Assembly: GCF_000208745.1 (NCBI RefSeq)
Contig: NC_030854.1
Location: 26,828,289 to 26,892,288 of the forward strand
DNA: 64,000 bases
Direction of reading: 5' to 3'
Source: Theobroma cacao
Taxonomy: Eukaryota; Streptophyta; Magnoliopsida; Malvales; Malvaceae
Shown here: piece after piece, positions 36,301 to 48,300 of the stretch
Position numbering within the stretch: the stretch's first letter is position 1
Layout: each line of letters begins with the position of its first letter
Made by a program: the position numbers and the translations under genes
Notes under the pieces: generated by a model
What the model saw: only the letters and a program-made list of their open reading frames with translations
What the model was told of the DNA's origin: nothing
Database searches by the model: none

Positions 36301-39300
36301 TGTGTAACTCTTGAGTGCTTATATAAGGAAATTCCTTCTTTATGTAAGAGGCACCTCTTAATTTTCTAAGTTTGTAAGAATTCTTATGAAATATAAAAAG
36401 TATATGCTTCTAAATTTCTCTCTTTTGTATACTATCTCCTACAATTAGTGACTTAGTATAAAACTATCGCTCACACTTAACAAAATGTCATGAGTTATAT
36501 ACTTTATAATTGTTCTTTCGATAAATCTTTTACATCAAAATTTTATAAAATTAATTATTGATCGTTATATCACAACAGACTTAGTTTTGTAGCTAAGTTG
36601 ATCATATCCTGTTACTGTAGCACGACGTCATAGTGCCATAAAAATTTGATCTTAATTAGATAGTGTTGTCAAGAAAGTGCTTGAGAATTTGAAATCGGCT
36701 AGAATACATTGATTTATGTTTAGTGCTAGCTTACGATTTACCGTGTTTGTAACGCCGATTAATGTCATATTTGATTGTCGATCCTGGCTTCTATAATTAA
36801 TTGAATAAAATATTTCTTGGTTTCTTACCTTTCTTAATTCTTCTTTTTTTCATTTATGATTTATTTGTTTTATTTTGAATTCATATATCATTAACAGGGA
36901 AAAGTGAAGGAATAAAAGGAGAGAAATCATGAGATTATATAAAGATGGCTAAAATTTCAATCATTACCTTGGTTATAGAAAACTTGTCGGGTTTCGCTTC
37001 AAAATTTGCGATCTTATCAACGACAGATTCCAGCAGAGTGTTCAACTTGTCATTATAACCAAACACTGTCACCTATATATAGAAGAAAACCACTAAGTTA
37101 GGAACATACAACATATTAGAAAATATATAAGAAATGATGCATACTAATTCTACATTCCTTGGACATGTGCATGCACAAACACATCTAGAGAATGAGCAAG
37201 AAATTAGTTTACTTTACTAATTTTTAATAACAAAATAGTCTTAGATCATAATTTTCAGATTAAGGAGTGTTTCGAGCACCTATCATGCTAAATTTTGCAC
37301 ATTTACATGTAGCTTGTAGGATATGATGATATCATATAATTTTATTCTCCTTTCTTCAAAATCTTGCATAATAATATACTTGAATATTTAATTTAATATT
37401 ATAAATACATATATTTATTTCAACTCAAATAGTTAGATTCGCGTTTTCTTTTTCCAGAAAAAAAAATCTTGTCAATGTTAGCACCATATGTTTAGATTTT
37501 ATATAAAATATCCTGAGTTAAATCGAGGCTTTACAAAATACCAATAGCTACGCCTATATTACAGTTGCGAAATGGAAAATCAGAGGAGCAAAATTACCTC
37601 AAAACCTCTGTCTGTGCGCGATATAGAATAATCAAGGCCAGCAATTTCAGCGTCGTAAGCTGAAGCATAGAGGATAAGACAAGGCTTTTGTCAAGAAGGG
37701 GGACGGAGCTTTCGAGTGATGAGAAAAGAGCAAGAAACCCAAACTGCATAAGACTAGTAATTTACCGTGTTCATTCAAGTAATCGTCCAACAACTGTACA
37801 AAAATGTTGGCAAGAACTTCAGCTTGAGGAGAATCTCTAACGTGGGGACAGTTGAATTCAATTTTAACAAATGCCTTAGGTACGGAGAACATTGTATCAG
37901 GCTTGTACCATAGTTTTGAATAGGATGACTTTCTTAACAATACTGGGAACTTGACCTGCTCAATGGGATCCATTTAAAGGTTAATTCATTGCTACATCAG
38001 AGTGGCTAGAGTTGGGATTGATAAAAACGATCACAACAAACCTTTTCTTGAGCAACCTTAAGAGACAAGTTTGTGGGTACGAACATATTTGGTGCTGGCA
38101 GCTGCAAATTATCACTTGGTGCTGATGACATCCATTTCTGCAATCAAATCAAAGGTTCCATCAAGAACCTTTCTCTTCACCGGAGATTTATAAAATATAT
38201 AGAGAGGGTAGTAAACAAATGGAATTCTACAAAGTTGTTATATAAAAATATAATGGGTAAGATCAACAGCAAACCTGAATCATCGAAGTAGTGATTTTTT
38301 CAACAGTATATGCAGTACCGAACCATGGCTCAACCTTATCTGTGTCTCCTTCAAATTTCTTCGACTCCCAGAAAATTCTGTTAAACAGAGATCGTATTAG
38401 ATACAAAACAAAAACCGATTCACTTGTAAATTAATTGAACTATTATTTTATACATGGTCGGTGTAGTTTCTAAACTTCACAATCGACGGATTAGATAGTT
38501 GATGCATATCTATATTTAAGAAAACTAGTAAATTAATATAATGAATCTATGCATTTGAGTCTCCCTCTCTCTCTCTCTCTCTCTCTTTATATATATATAT
38601 TATATATATATCATGCTAATACAATTAGACTTAAATCTCCCTCTCCAAAATCAAATATATATATTATTAATTAAATATATATAGATATGACAATATTTTA
38701 ACTCTACTTATAGAATTTAAAAACTCAATTGTGGATATATAAAATATAATCCAAATTAAGATGTATACTAGTTAATAATAAGACAAGCTTAGATGGGATT
38801 TCATAAAGGATACCTTATGCGATATTGGCTTTTCGACTCAGTTTATTGACATTATTGCACAAAGTTGGCAAGGATGTAGTACTCAAATAATCTGAAATGG
38901 TTGTCTTACAGACTTCTTTTTACCTTCAAGAGGAATACGACAAGGGGACCCTTTTCTCCTTATTTGTTTGCCTTGTGCATGGAAAGATTATCACATGGCA
39001 TTAACTTGCTAGCCGACACTGGTTTAGGGAAATCATTCCAATTCAAAAATGGAGGACTAACGAAATAGCATATACTTTTTGCAAATGACTTAAATTTATT
39101 TGCTGAAGCTTCGGAACAATAGCTAGATGTCATAATGCAAGTTTTTGACATGTTTGGTAGAAGCTTGGGGGAGAAGGTGAATCATAGTAAAATTGTCTTC
39201 TATTGTGCTCGAAATGCGTGTAATAATCTATTGCGCCACTTGGAACAGAGGTTAGGTTTCTCTCTAACACATGATTTAGGGACTTATCTAGACACTCCAA

Positions 39301-42300
39301 TCATCCACGGTTGGAGATGTCTCAAGCATTATCAATATATTGTGGAAAGGGTACAAAAGAAGTTGACTGGGTGGAAAACCAATTCGTTATCCTTTGTTGG
39401 CCGCTTGACATTGTTTCAATCAATTTTGCTCTCATTGTCATACTATGTCATGCAAGCATTAGTAATACTTCAAGCTATCTATGAGAAAATAAAAAAAAAA
39501 GTATGATGTTTTTTTGGGGCTCCATGGGGTTAATAGGAAAATTCATCTTGTTAAATGGGCATAGATATGTAGGCCAAAAAAGTTTAGTGGCTTAAGAATT
39601 TGAAAATTGTGACAGATGAATGATGCTTTTCTTATCAAATTAGGGTGGTCCATCATTGACAACCCTCACAAACTATGGTTTGCATTATGAGAGTGAAATA
39701 CAGAGTTATGATGGCAATGAGTCCTGAGGTTAAGAACATTCCTTGGGCTTTCCTCATATGGTGTTGGCTCATATTGGGTTTAGATGGAATTTGAGGAATC
39801 GACAAAATTGACTTCAAGATGAGCCTTTTAATAGACGCTATCTGTAAGACTTATTTCATCTTCATCACTCAATATACAAAAAAGGGATTATGCAAATAGC
39901 CTTAGGGATACAATGAATAACATCTAACTTTGTCTTTGCACTTTACGAGAGTAAACCGCTAGATATACTCTAGGGTTTGCAAAGTTGTTCTACCTTAAAG
40001 CCTACTTTCGGTAGCAAGTAGATTATAAGGAATTTGGATTCTTTTGATGGATGATAGGAACTAAAGTGTTTATGTTTACTTACAGAACATAACACTTTTA
40101 TTGTTTATTAACTTTTCTTCTCTTGTCTTGTTTGTTTTTGGTCTGTCAAAATGGTTGGTAGTAAGTCTGTTATATAGACTTGCTAGTGTCTCTTCTTAAG
40201 GACACAAACTTTTCATTAAGGCATCTTTTTGCCTTAAAGATACCTTTGTGTTTTACAAGATACAATCTTTGGATAAAGGTATTGTTTCAATAATCACCTT
40301 ATGAAAGGACAATAATTCATTCGATGAGATATAATCTTTGAGCTACAATATGAAAAGATAACTTTTCATAACCCAACTTTTGAGCTGTGGTGTTTTTTCA
40401 ATTATCTCATAACTTTTGAATTGAAAAGTGTGTTTTTAATATGTCACTTTACTAAGAGATATAACTATTCACATGAAAAACTCATTTACAATCCAATAGT
40501 CACATTATGTCACTCTATGTGACTTAACCTTTGAGCTAAGATAGATTTCCATTATGTGAGACAACATTTTGTTTTGAAAATACACCAACATATGGCGGGA
40601 CATTGATCGAGTTTTGCTTGCAATAGTGGAGTATGCTTGATGGTCAATTGGCTTGAGTAGAGAAGTAAATTTCTTGCATGATTATTGGACTACAAGAAGG
40701 AAGATTGCTGATTTTGTTAAGAATAATTGTTGACTCTATATGTTTTTTATGATAACAAAACATTTTTCATTCATTAATGTCTAACTTTATTAATTAAGTG
40801 TGTAGGATAAAGTAAATTCCCTCAATGAAATGAATAATTAAAAGCAAGATCATATCATAGATAGGCTAATCAATTAAAGTGAGAAAAATGGAAAGAAGTT
40901 GTGAAGAAAGCACTTTTGTAATTGATTATCATAAAGCCTTAATCAGCTAAGGAATGGTTAAGCTTTAAGTTAAAGCAAAACAGAAAAATATTAATCAGTT
41001 AACACTAGACTTAACTGATTAAGAATGTGTTGGATAAAGCAAAGTAGAGGTGTGCTAATTGGTTAAGGCGTAAGGTTAATTAGTTAGAGCACAAGACTTG
41101 AAAAATCTTCAAGTGCCAAAATGCAAATTCCTAGTGAAGGTGACCGTTGGATGGAGCCAAAATGAAGGAATGCAAATTCGAAGAATTTTTAATTGATTAG
41201 AGCTGGTGGTAATCGATTAAGGTTAAGGAAGTAAAGCTTCAACCAGTTAAAGAGAGAGTTAACCAGTTGAGGAAGTTTGTTGAAAAAAAGAAGCTTGGAG
41301 ACAAAGATCTCTTAATCAGTTAGAGTCTCTTGTAATTAGTTAGAGCAAAAAATACAGCAGTAAGATAGTGTAAGATAGAGAAGCTGTAATCGATTAAAGC
41401 ACCGAGAAGCTGTAATCGATTAGAGCTATCTGTAACCAATTAACAAAGCACTATCGGCCTATTTGAAAAGAGTTGCTAGAAGATAAAATAATGGCTAGAA
41501 ATTGTCTCTAACTACTAGAATCAGTCTACCAAGTATTTAAAGCATTTCTAACATTCAAAAATCACATAGAGAAGCTACCAAGAGTGATTTTGAGCTAAAA
41601 ACATCCAAAACCTTCTCTTAACACTTGTATTCCACTCCTATCTTTGTTAAAGTGTTTGTGTTGAAGCTTGTACAACTTAGATCAGTAAGGTGATCATTTG
41701 TAGCTCCTTTTATCTTCTATTTCTTGTTTACTTAAAGTGTGTGAGACACTTTAAGGGGTAGTCTAAGTTAGGGTAAGTTTAGGACTTGTTGTAAAAGAAT
41801 TAGAGCTTGGGTTATAAGCTCACCTTGTAAAAGTTTGGTGGAAGCTGTTTATTTTACTAGTTTTAGTGAAGTGGATGTAGATCAGGTGGATCAAGCCACT
41901 ATAAATATTGTGTTTTAATCCATACAAAGACTTTTCAAGCTTACATACTTTCCTTTCTTGACTAGGAAGACAAATTCTTCGAGTTCGTCCATATACACTT
42001 CTTCATCTAACTCACAATTTAGGAATGATGTTTTAACATCCATTTGGTGAATTACTATATTTTGTATAGATGCAAGTGCTATAAGCACTTTAATTGTAGC
42101 TATTCTTGCTACTGGTGCATATGTCCCAAAATAATCTACACCTTCTTTTTGTTAAAGCCCTTAACCACTAGCCTTGCTTTAAATTTATCTGTGATTCCAT
42201 CAACTTTCCTTTTCTTTTTGAAAATCCATTTACAACATATTGGCTTAGAACTTGGTGGAAGGTCTACCAATTTCCAAGTTTTATTTCCAATTATCAAGTC

Positions 42301-45300
42301 CATCTCATCTTGTATTACTACCATCTAAAATGAAGCATTTTGAAACCTCATTGCCTCCTCATAAGTTTAAGGATCACCTTCATCTTAATCACATGTTTCT
42401 TCTCTTATATCTTCTACTAAGTACATGAGGAAATAGGATCCATATGTCTTTGCTTTTCTACATCTTTTGCTTCTTTAAAGCTCAATAGTTTTCTTATCAT
42501 TTTCTGAAAGTTTATTACTTTCCATTACTAGTTCTTTAGGTCTTGGAATTGAATTGAATCTTGTTTCATTAAAGATTGCATCCTTTAATTCTATGACTAT
42601 ATTAATGGAATATGAATCATTGGGCTCAATCACCATGAACCGATATGCTTTACTATGTTCAGCATATCTTATGAATATTCATTTAATTTCTTTTTCACAC
42701 AATTTCCTTTTCTTTGGTTCCGACACTTTTACTATGGCTCGACATCCCCAAATTCTTAAATAATTAAGGTTTGACTTTTTTCTTTTCCATAACTCATAAA
42801 AAGGTATTTTACTTCTTTTGTTTGGGATTATATTTAGTATATAGCAAGTCGTTAATAAGGCTTTGCCCCAAAATCCTTTTTCCAAACCCAAATTAAAAAG
42901 CAAAGCATTGATCATTTTTGTAAGAACTTGATTCTTACGTTTCACTACACCATTTTGTTCTGGTGCATATGGAGCAGTAATCTCATGCATAATACCAGTG
43001 TACTCAAAATACTTGGGATCATAATATTCACCTCCTCTATCACTTCGTACGCATTTGATATGCAATTCACAATGCAACTCAATTTCATTTTTATATATTC
43101 TAAATTTCTCCATTACTTCATCTTTAGCATGTAATAAGTAAACATGGCAATATCTAGAGAAGTCATCTATAAATGTTACAAAGTATTTCTTTCCACCAAT
43201 AGATGGAGTACTATGCATGTCACAAACATCAAAATGTATTAATGCAAGCAATTTTGAGTTTCTTTCTATATAAGGAAACGAGCTTCTTGTGATTTTAGTA
43301 ACCATGCATGTATTGCACATATCATTATTTCCATCAATATTAGGTATCAACTCTAAGTTAACCATATCATGCTTTCTTCTATAATGGATATGACCTAATC
43401 TATTACGCCATAAATTATACAATGCTACTTTAGTATCATGAACATTAAATGAGACATCAATATCAGTAGAACTAGTAGCATTCCTATTAATATTGAGCTT
43501 AAACATGTTTTTACATAAGTATCCACTTCCCACATATTGTCCACCTTTTGTAAAGAATAACTTATTTCCCTCAAATACTAATTTGAAGCCATACTTATTT
43601 AGCAAGCCACCTGACATAAGATTTTTCTTCTAACTTTTGGTATATAATAGACATTATTTAGCTCAAGTATTTTTTCAAAAGTAAACATGAGTTCCACGGT
43701 GCCTTTTCCTTTCACTTGTATAGTGGAGGAATTTCCCATGTACAACATGGTTCCATCATTAACCACTGCCAAGGAGTTGAAGAAACTCTTATCCTTACAT
43801 ACAAGCTTAGTTGCACCAATGCCAATCCACCATACTTCATCATCTTGGAGAAGATTGACCTCGAAAATCATAGCAACAAACTTGTTGTTGTTCACATTTT
43901 ATGTCTTTTATTTCAAAAGTCTACATTTTGTCTTGAATTGTCCAAAGAATGGGCCTTTTTTGTTCTTTTGATCTTATGACTTTTGTTGTTCATATCAACA
44001 GAATGTTTTCTTTTGTTGTATGAAACCGGCTTGTTTGATGATTTGTGTTCCATTATATGGACCTTTGAAGTTTCAAGATTCTTTCCATTCGAATCCTTTT
44101 CTTTTCCACATCTTGCTTGACTTTTTCTTGTTTGCGATAATCTTCTTTTATTCGAAGATTATTACTAAGGTCCTTGAGAGACATCTCTTCTTTCTTATGT
44201 TTTAGGGTTTTCTTAATGTCTTTCCATAAACAGGGAAGTTTATCAATTATCGAAGACACCAAAAATAGCTTTATCTATATTAAAATTATATTGCTAAAAG
44301 CTATTAAGCATGCATTAAAGCTCATAAAATTGATTCATAACAAAATGATAATCTATGCATGTGACAAAATACTTCTTTCTAACCAATGTGCTTTTATTAT
44401 GCCTATCACACACAGTTTCATTCATATCAAGTAAGGAAAGAAAACTTATTTTATAATCCGATATAGAAACATTTTTCCACAAACAAATCCGGTTCATAGA
44501 TCTTTCTTTGTTAACATCAAACCGATCTAACTTTTTCCAACAAATAAAGTTTCCTTCTTCAATGCGGTCTAGGTTGACAATGTTGGTAACTATCTCTTTT
44601 AGTGAAGTCATTTTGAATTCCAATTCCACGAAATATAAATTTTAAAACTATTGGTGCATATGGGGTTTAGTTGGAATTCAAGGAATTAGCAAACTTGACT
44701 TCAAGGTGAGCCTTTTAATAGATGTTATCTTCAAGACCTATTTTGCCCTACTACTCAGTATGCAGAAGGGGAATTATGTGAATAGCCGAAGAAATACAAT
44801 GTAGCCAACGTCTAACTTCGTCTTTACACTTTACGAGAGCAGGCTGCTAGATACACTTGAGGATTTGCAAAGTTGTTTAGTCTTAAAGCTTACTTTCTAC
44901 AACAAGTAGATTATAAAGAATTTGGATTCCTTTGATAGATGATGAGAACTAAAGTGTTTATGTTTATTTGCAGAACATAACACTTCTATTGCTTCTTAAC
45001 TTTTTTGCTTTTGTCTTGTTTGTTTTTTGTGTTTCAAAATGGTTGGTAGTAAGTCCCTTGTATAGGCTTGCACGTGTTTCTTGTCGAAAACATAACCCTT
45101 TTATTAAGGCACCTTTTTGTCTTAAAGATACTTTTACATTCTACAAGATACAATCCTTGAATAAAGGTATTGTTTCAATAATCACCTTATGAAATGACAA
45201 TCATTCATTCCATAAGACATAATCTTTGAGCTACAATATGAAAATATAACGTTTCATGTCTAAACTTCTAAGTTATGACATTTTTCCAATTGTCTCATAA

Positions 45301-48300
45301 CTTTTGGATTTGGAAGTGTGTTTTTAATATGTCACTTTACTGAGGGACATAACTAGTCACATGAAAAACTTACAACTGAATAGTCACATTATGTCACTTT
45401 CTGTGACATAACCTTTGAGTTAACATAGTTTTTCATTATATGAGACAATATTTTATTTTGAAACACACCAACATATGGCAGGGCATTGATCGAGTTTTGC
45501 TTACAATAGTGGAGAATACTCGATGGTCAATTGGCTTGTGTAAAGAAGTAAATTTCTAGTATGATTATTGGACTATAAGAGGGAGGATTATTGATATTGT
45601 TAAGAATAACTGTTGACTCCATATGTTTTTTATGATAACAAAACATTTTTCATTCATTATTGTCTAACTTTATTAATTAAGTGTGCAGAATAAAGTAAAT
45701 TCCCTCAATGAAACGAATGATTAAAAGCAAGATCATATCATAGATAAGCCAATCAATTAAAGTGAGAAAAATGGAAAGAATTTGTGCAGATAACGCTTCT
45801 GTAACTTATTATCAAATAGCCTTAATCAGCTAAGGAATGGTTAGGCTATAAGTTAAAGCAAAACAAAAAAATGTTAATTAGTTAACGCTAGACTTCATTG
45901 ATTAAAAAAGTGCTAGACAAAGTAAAGTAGAGGTGTGTTAATCGGTTAAGGTGTGGGGTTAATCGGTTAGAGCACAAGACTTGAAGAATCTTCAAGTGCC
46001 AAAATTCAAATTTCTAAGGAAGGTGATCGTTGGATGGAGTGAAAATGAAAGAGTGCAAATTCGAAGAATTTTTAATTGATTAGAGTTGGTGGTAATCGAT
46101 TAAGGCCAAATGAAGTGAAGCTTCAATTAGTTAAAGGGAGAGCTAACCTGTCAGAGCAAGTTTGCTGAAGAAAAGAACCTTCGAGACGAAGATCTCTTAA
46201 TCGATTAGAGTCTCTTGTAATTAGTTAAAGCAAAAAATACAACAGTAAGATAGTGCAAGGCAGAGAAGCTATAATCGATTAGAGCTGTCTGTAACCAAAA
46301 CAAAACACTGTCTGCCTATTTGAAAAGAGCCGCTAGAAGATAAAATAATAGCTAGTAATGGCTAGAAACTATCTCTAATGACTAAAATCAGTCTAGCAAG
46401 TATTTAAAGCCTCTCTAACATTCGAAAATCACATAAAGAAGCTACCAAGAGTGATTTTGAGCTAAAAACATCCAAAAACCATCATTTGACACTTGTATTC
46501 CACTATTATCTTTGAAAAAGTATTTGTGTTGAAGCTTGTACAATTTAGATCAGTAAGGTGATCATTTGTACCTCATTTTATCTTCTATTTCTTGTTTACT
46601 TAGAGTGTGTGAAACACTTTAAGGGGTAGTCTAAGTTAGGGTAAGCTTAGGACTTATTGTAAAAGAATTAAAGCTTGGGTTAGAGGCTCACCTTGTAAAA
46701 GTTTGGTGAAAGTTGTTAATTTCACTGGTTTTAGTGAAGTGGATGTAAACCAAGTGAACCGAACCACTATAAATATTGTGTTTTGTGCACTTCTCTTAAC
46801 CTTCTTTTACTTGATGTTTGCTAATCTCAACAAGTTTTCAAACCATCCATCTTAAATCTTCCAAATGGATTTTAAATTTCAAAAGTTACCTTCAAAAATA
46901 TTTTTAAGTGCTATTCACCCCCTCTTTAGCACTCCTTTTAAGACCAACAAGTGATATCAGAGCCTAACCCTTGATTTTAAAGGTTTAACATCTTAAAGGT
47001 ATGATCCAATGGTTGTTCATAATTTTAATGTGGCTGAGGTTCAATCCACAAATAGGCTTTCTCTATTTTATGGAACAAACTACTGATTTTAGAGTATTAA
47101 GATCTCTATCTACATAAGGACTGTTGATTATGAAATGTGAAATGTCATCACTAGTAGTCCTTATGTTCCTTCGAAAATTGATCTTGTAACTGGTAAGAAA
47201 ATTCTCAACACTAGAAATGAGAAAAGTACAAATAAACTTCAAAGCGATAAACATTCTCTATTGTGCATTAAATTTTGATGAGTTCAACAAAGTTTCTACT
47301 TGTACAAAAGCTAAAGAAATCTAGGAGAAGATGAAGATCATTCATAAAGGGACTTCACAAGTTAAGGAGTCAGAGATTGCTCTTTTTACTCACAGCTACG
47401 TGATGTTCAGGATGGAACTAGGAGAAGACATCAAAACCACATATGATCGGTTCACCAACATTGTCAACAAGCTCAAGCAACTTGGGAAGGAAATTCCTAA
47501 ACATGAAGTGGTAAAGAGGTTGCTTAAAAGCTTATCAAAGGCTTGGAAGGTAAAGGTGACAGCAATTCCAGAAGCCAAAGATCTTAATGTCATCACCCTA
47601 GATGAGATATATGGCTCACTCCTAATTTATGAGCAAGAGAGGAAGGAAAAAAAAGAAAGGAAAGAAACTAAGGAAGAAATAGAAGTAAGAGCTAACATTT
47701 GCTTAATGGCCAAAGATGAAGAACTTGAGGTAATTTCTGATTTATCTAATATTTCCTTTGATAAATTTCAAGATGAGTATGATTGTTTATATGCTGAATT
47801 TGAGAGGTTAGCTTTAAAGTATAAGGTTTTGAAAAAGAAAGCTTTATCTTTAGATGATGAATGAGAAAAGATTAAATGTGATTTCAAATCTGCTTTTGAT
47901 TAAAGAAATGTTTTTCAAATTAAGCTGGAGCAATCCAAAACAGATTTTGAATCTATGAAGTTGGAACTAGAGAGCAAAAATGAGGCCTTGCAAAAGTCAT
48001 TGGATGAGAATATTACTCTTAAAGCGTAAATAGAAGTGGGATCAAAATTGAAGTAATACAAAGAACAAAAATAAAAAATAAATGTTATTTTAGAAGGAAA
48101 AATGATGCATTTTGATTTCATTGTTATGCTTATGGCAAGAAAGGTCATATCTTTTATGATTGTTATTGTAAGGGTAATAACCTCCTTAAAACTAAGGTGG
48201 TTTAGGTGCCTAAAGGTTTTTATGTGCTTACTAAACCTCAAGGACTTATCAAAGTATAGGTACCTTTGAAAAAAAAAGGAACAATTATTTTGTAGGTTGA

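Larger units (their letters stand above)
39762..45473 (-). mobile_element. Copia-B retrotransposon (minus strand, rearranged)
   Basis: LTRs lie at 39762-40590 and 44649-45473 (TGTTGG/TATTGG...CACCAACA). TATGG lies immediately outside both (39757-39761 and 45474-45478), a 5-bp target duplication within LINE-1. The internal region on the minus strand has gag (44648-44053), protease, integrase and the start of RT, ending abruptly at 41917. The rest of pol is replaced by LINE and Copia-A LTR sequence (40591-41916). It is the only large element in the intron in sense with the host gene. Confidence 0.8.

Noticed and set aside
40591..40727. A separate small LINE insertion inside Copia-B
   Set aside because: It is the same LINE-1 piece found at 45474-45610, with the same TATGG and ATAA boundaries, so it belongs to the duplicated segment rather than to an independent insertion.
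42044..43979. Plus-strand reading frames opposite the Copia-B pol
   Set aside because: They are reverse-strand shadows of the clear minus-strand RT, integrase and protease frames.
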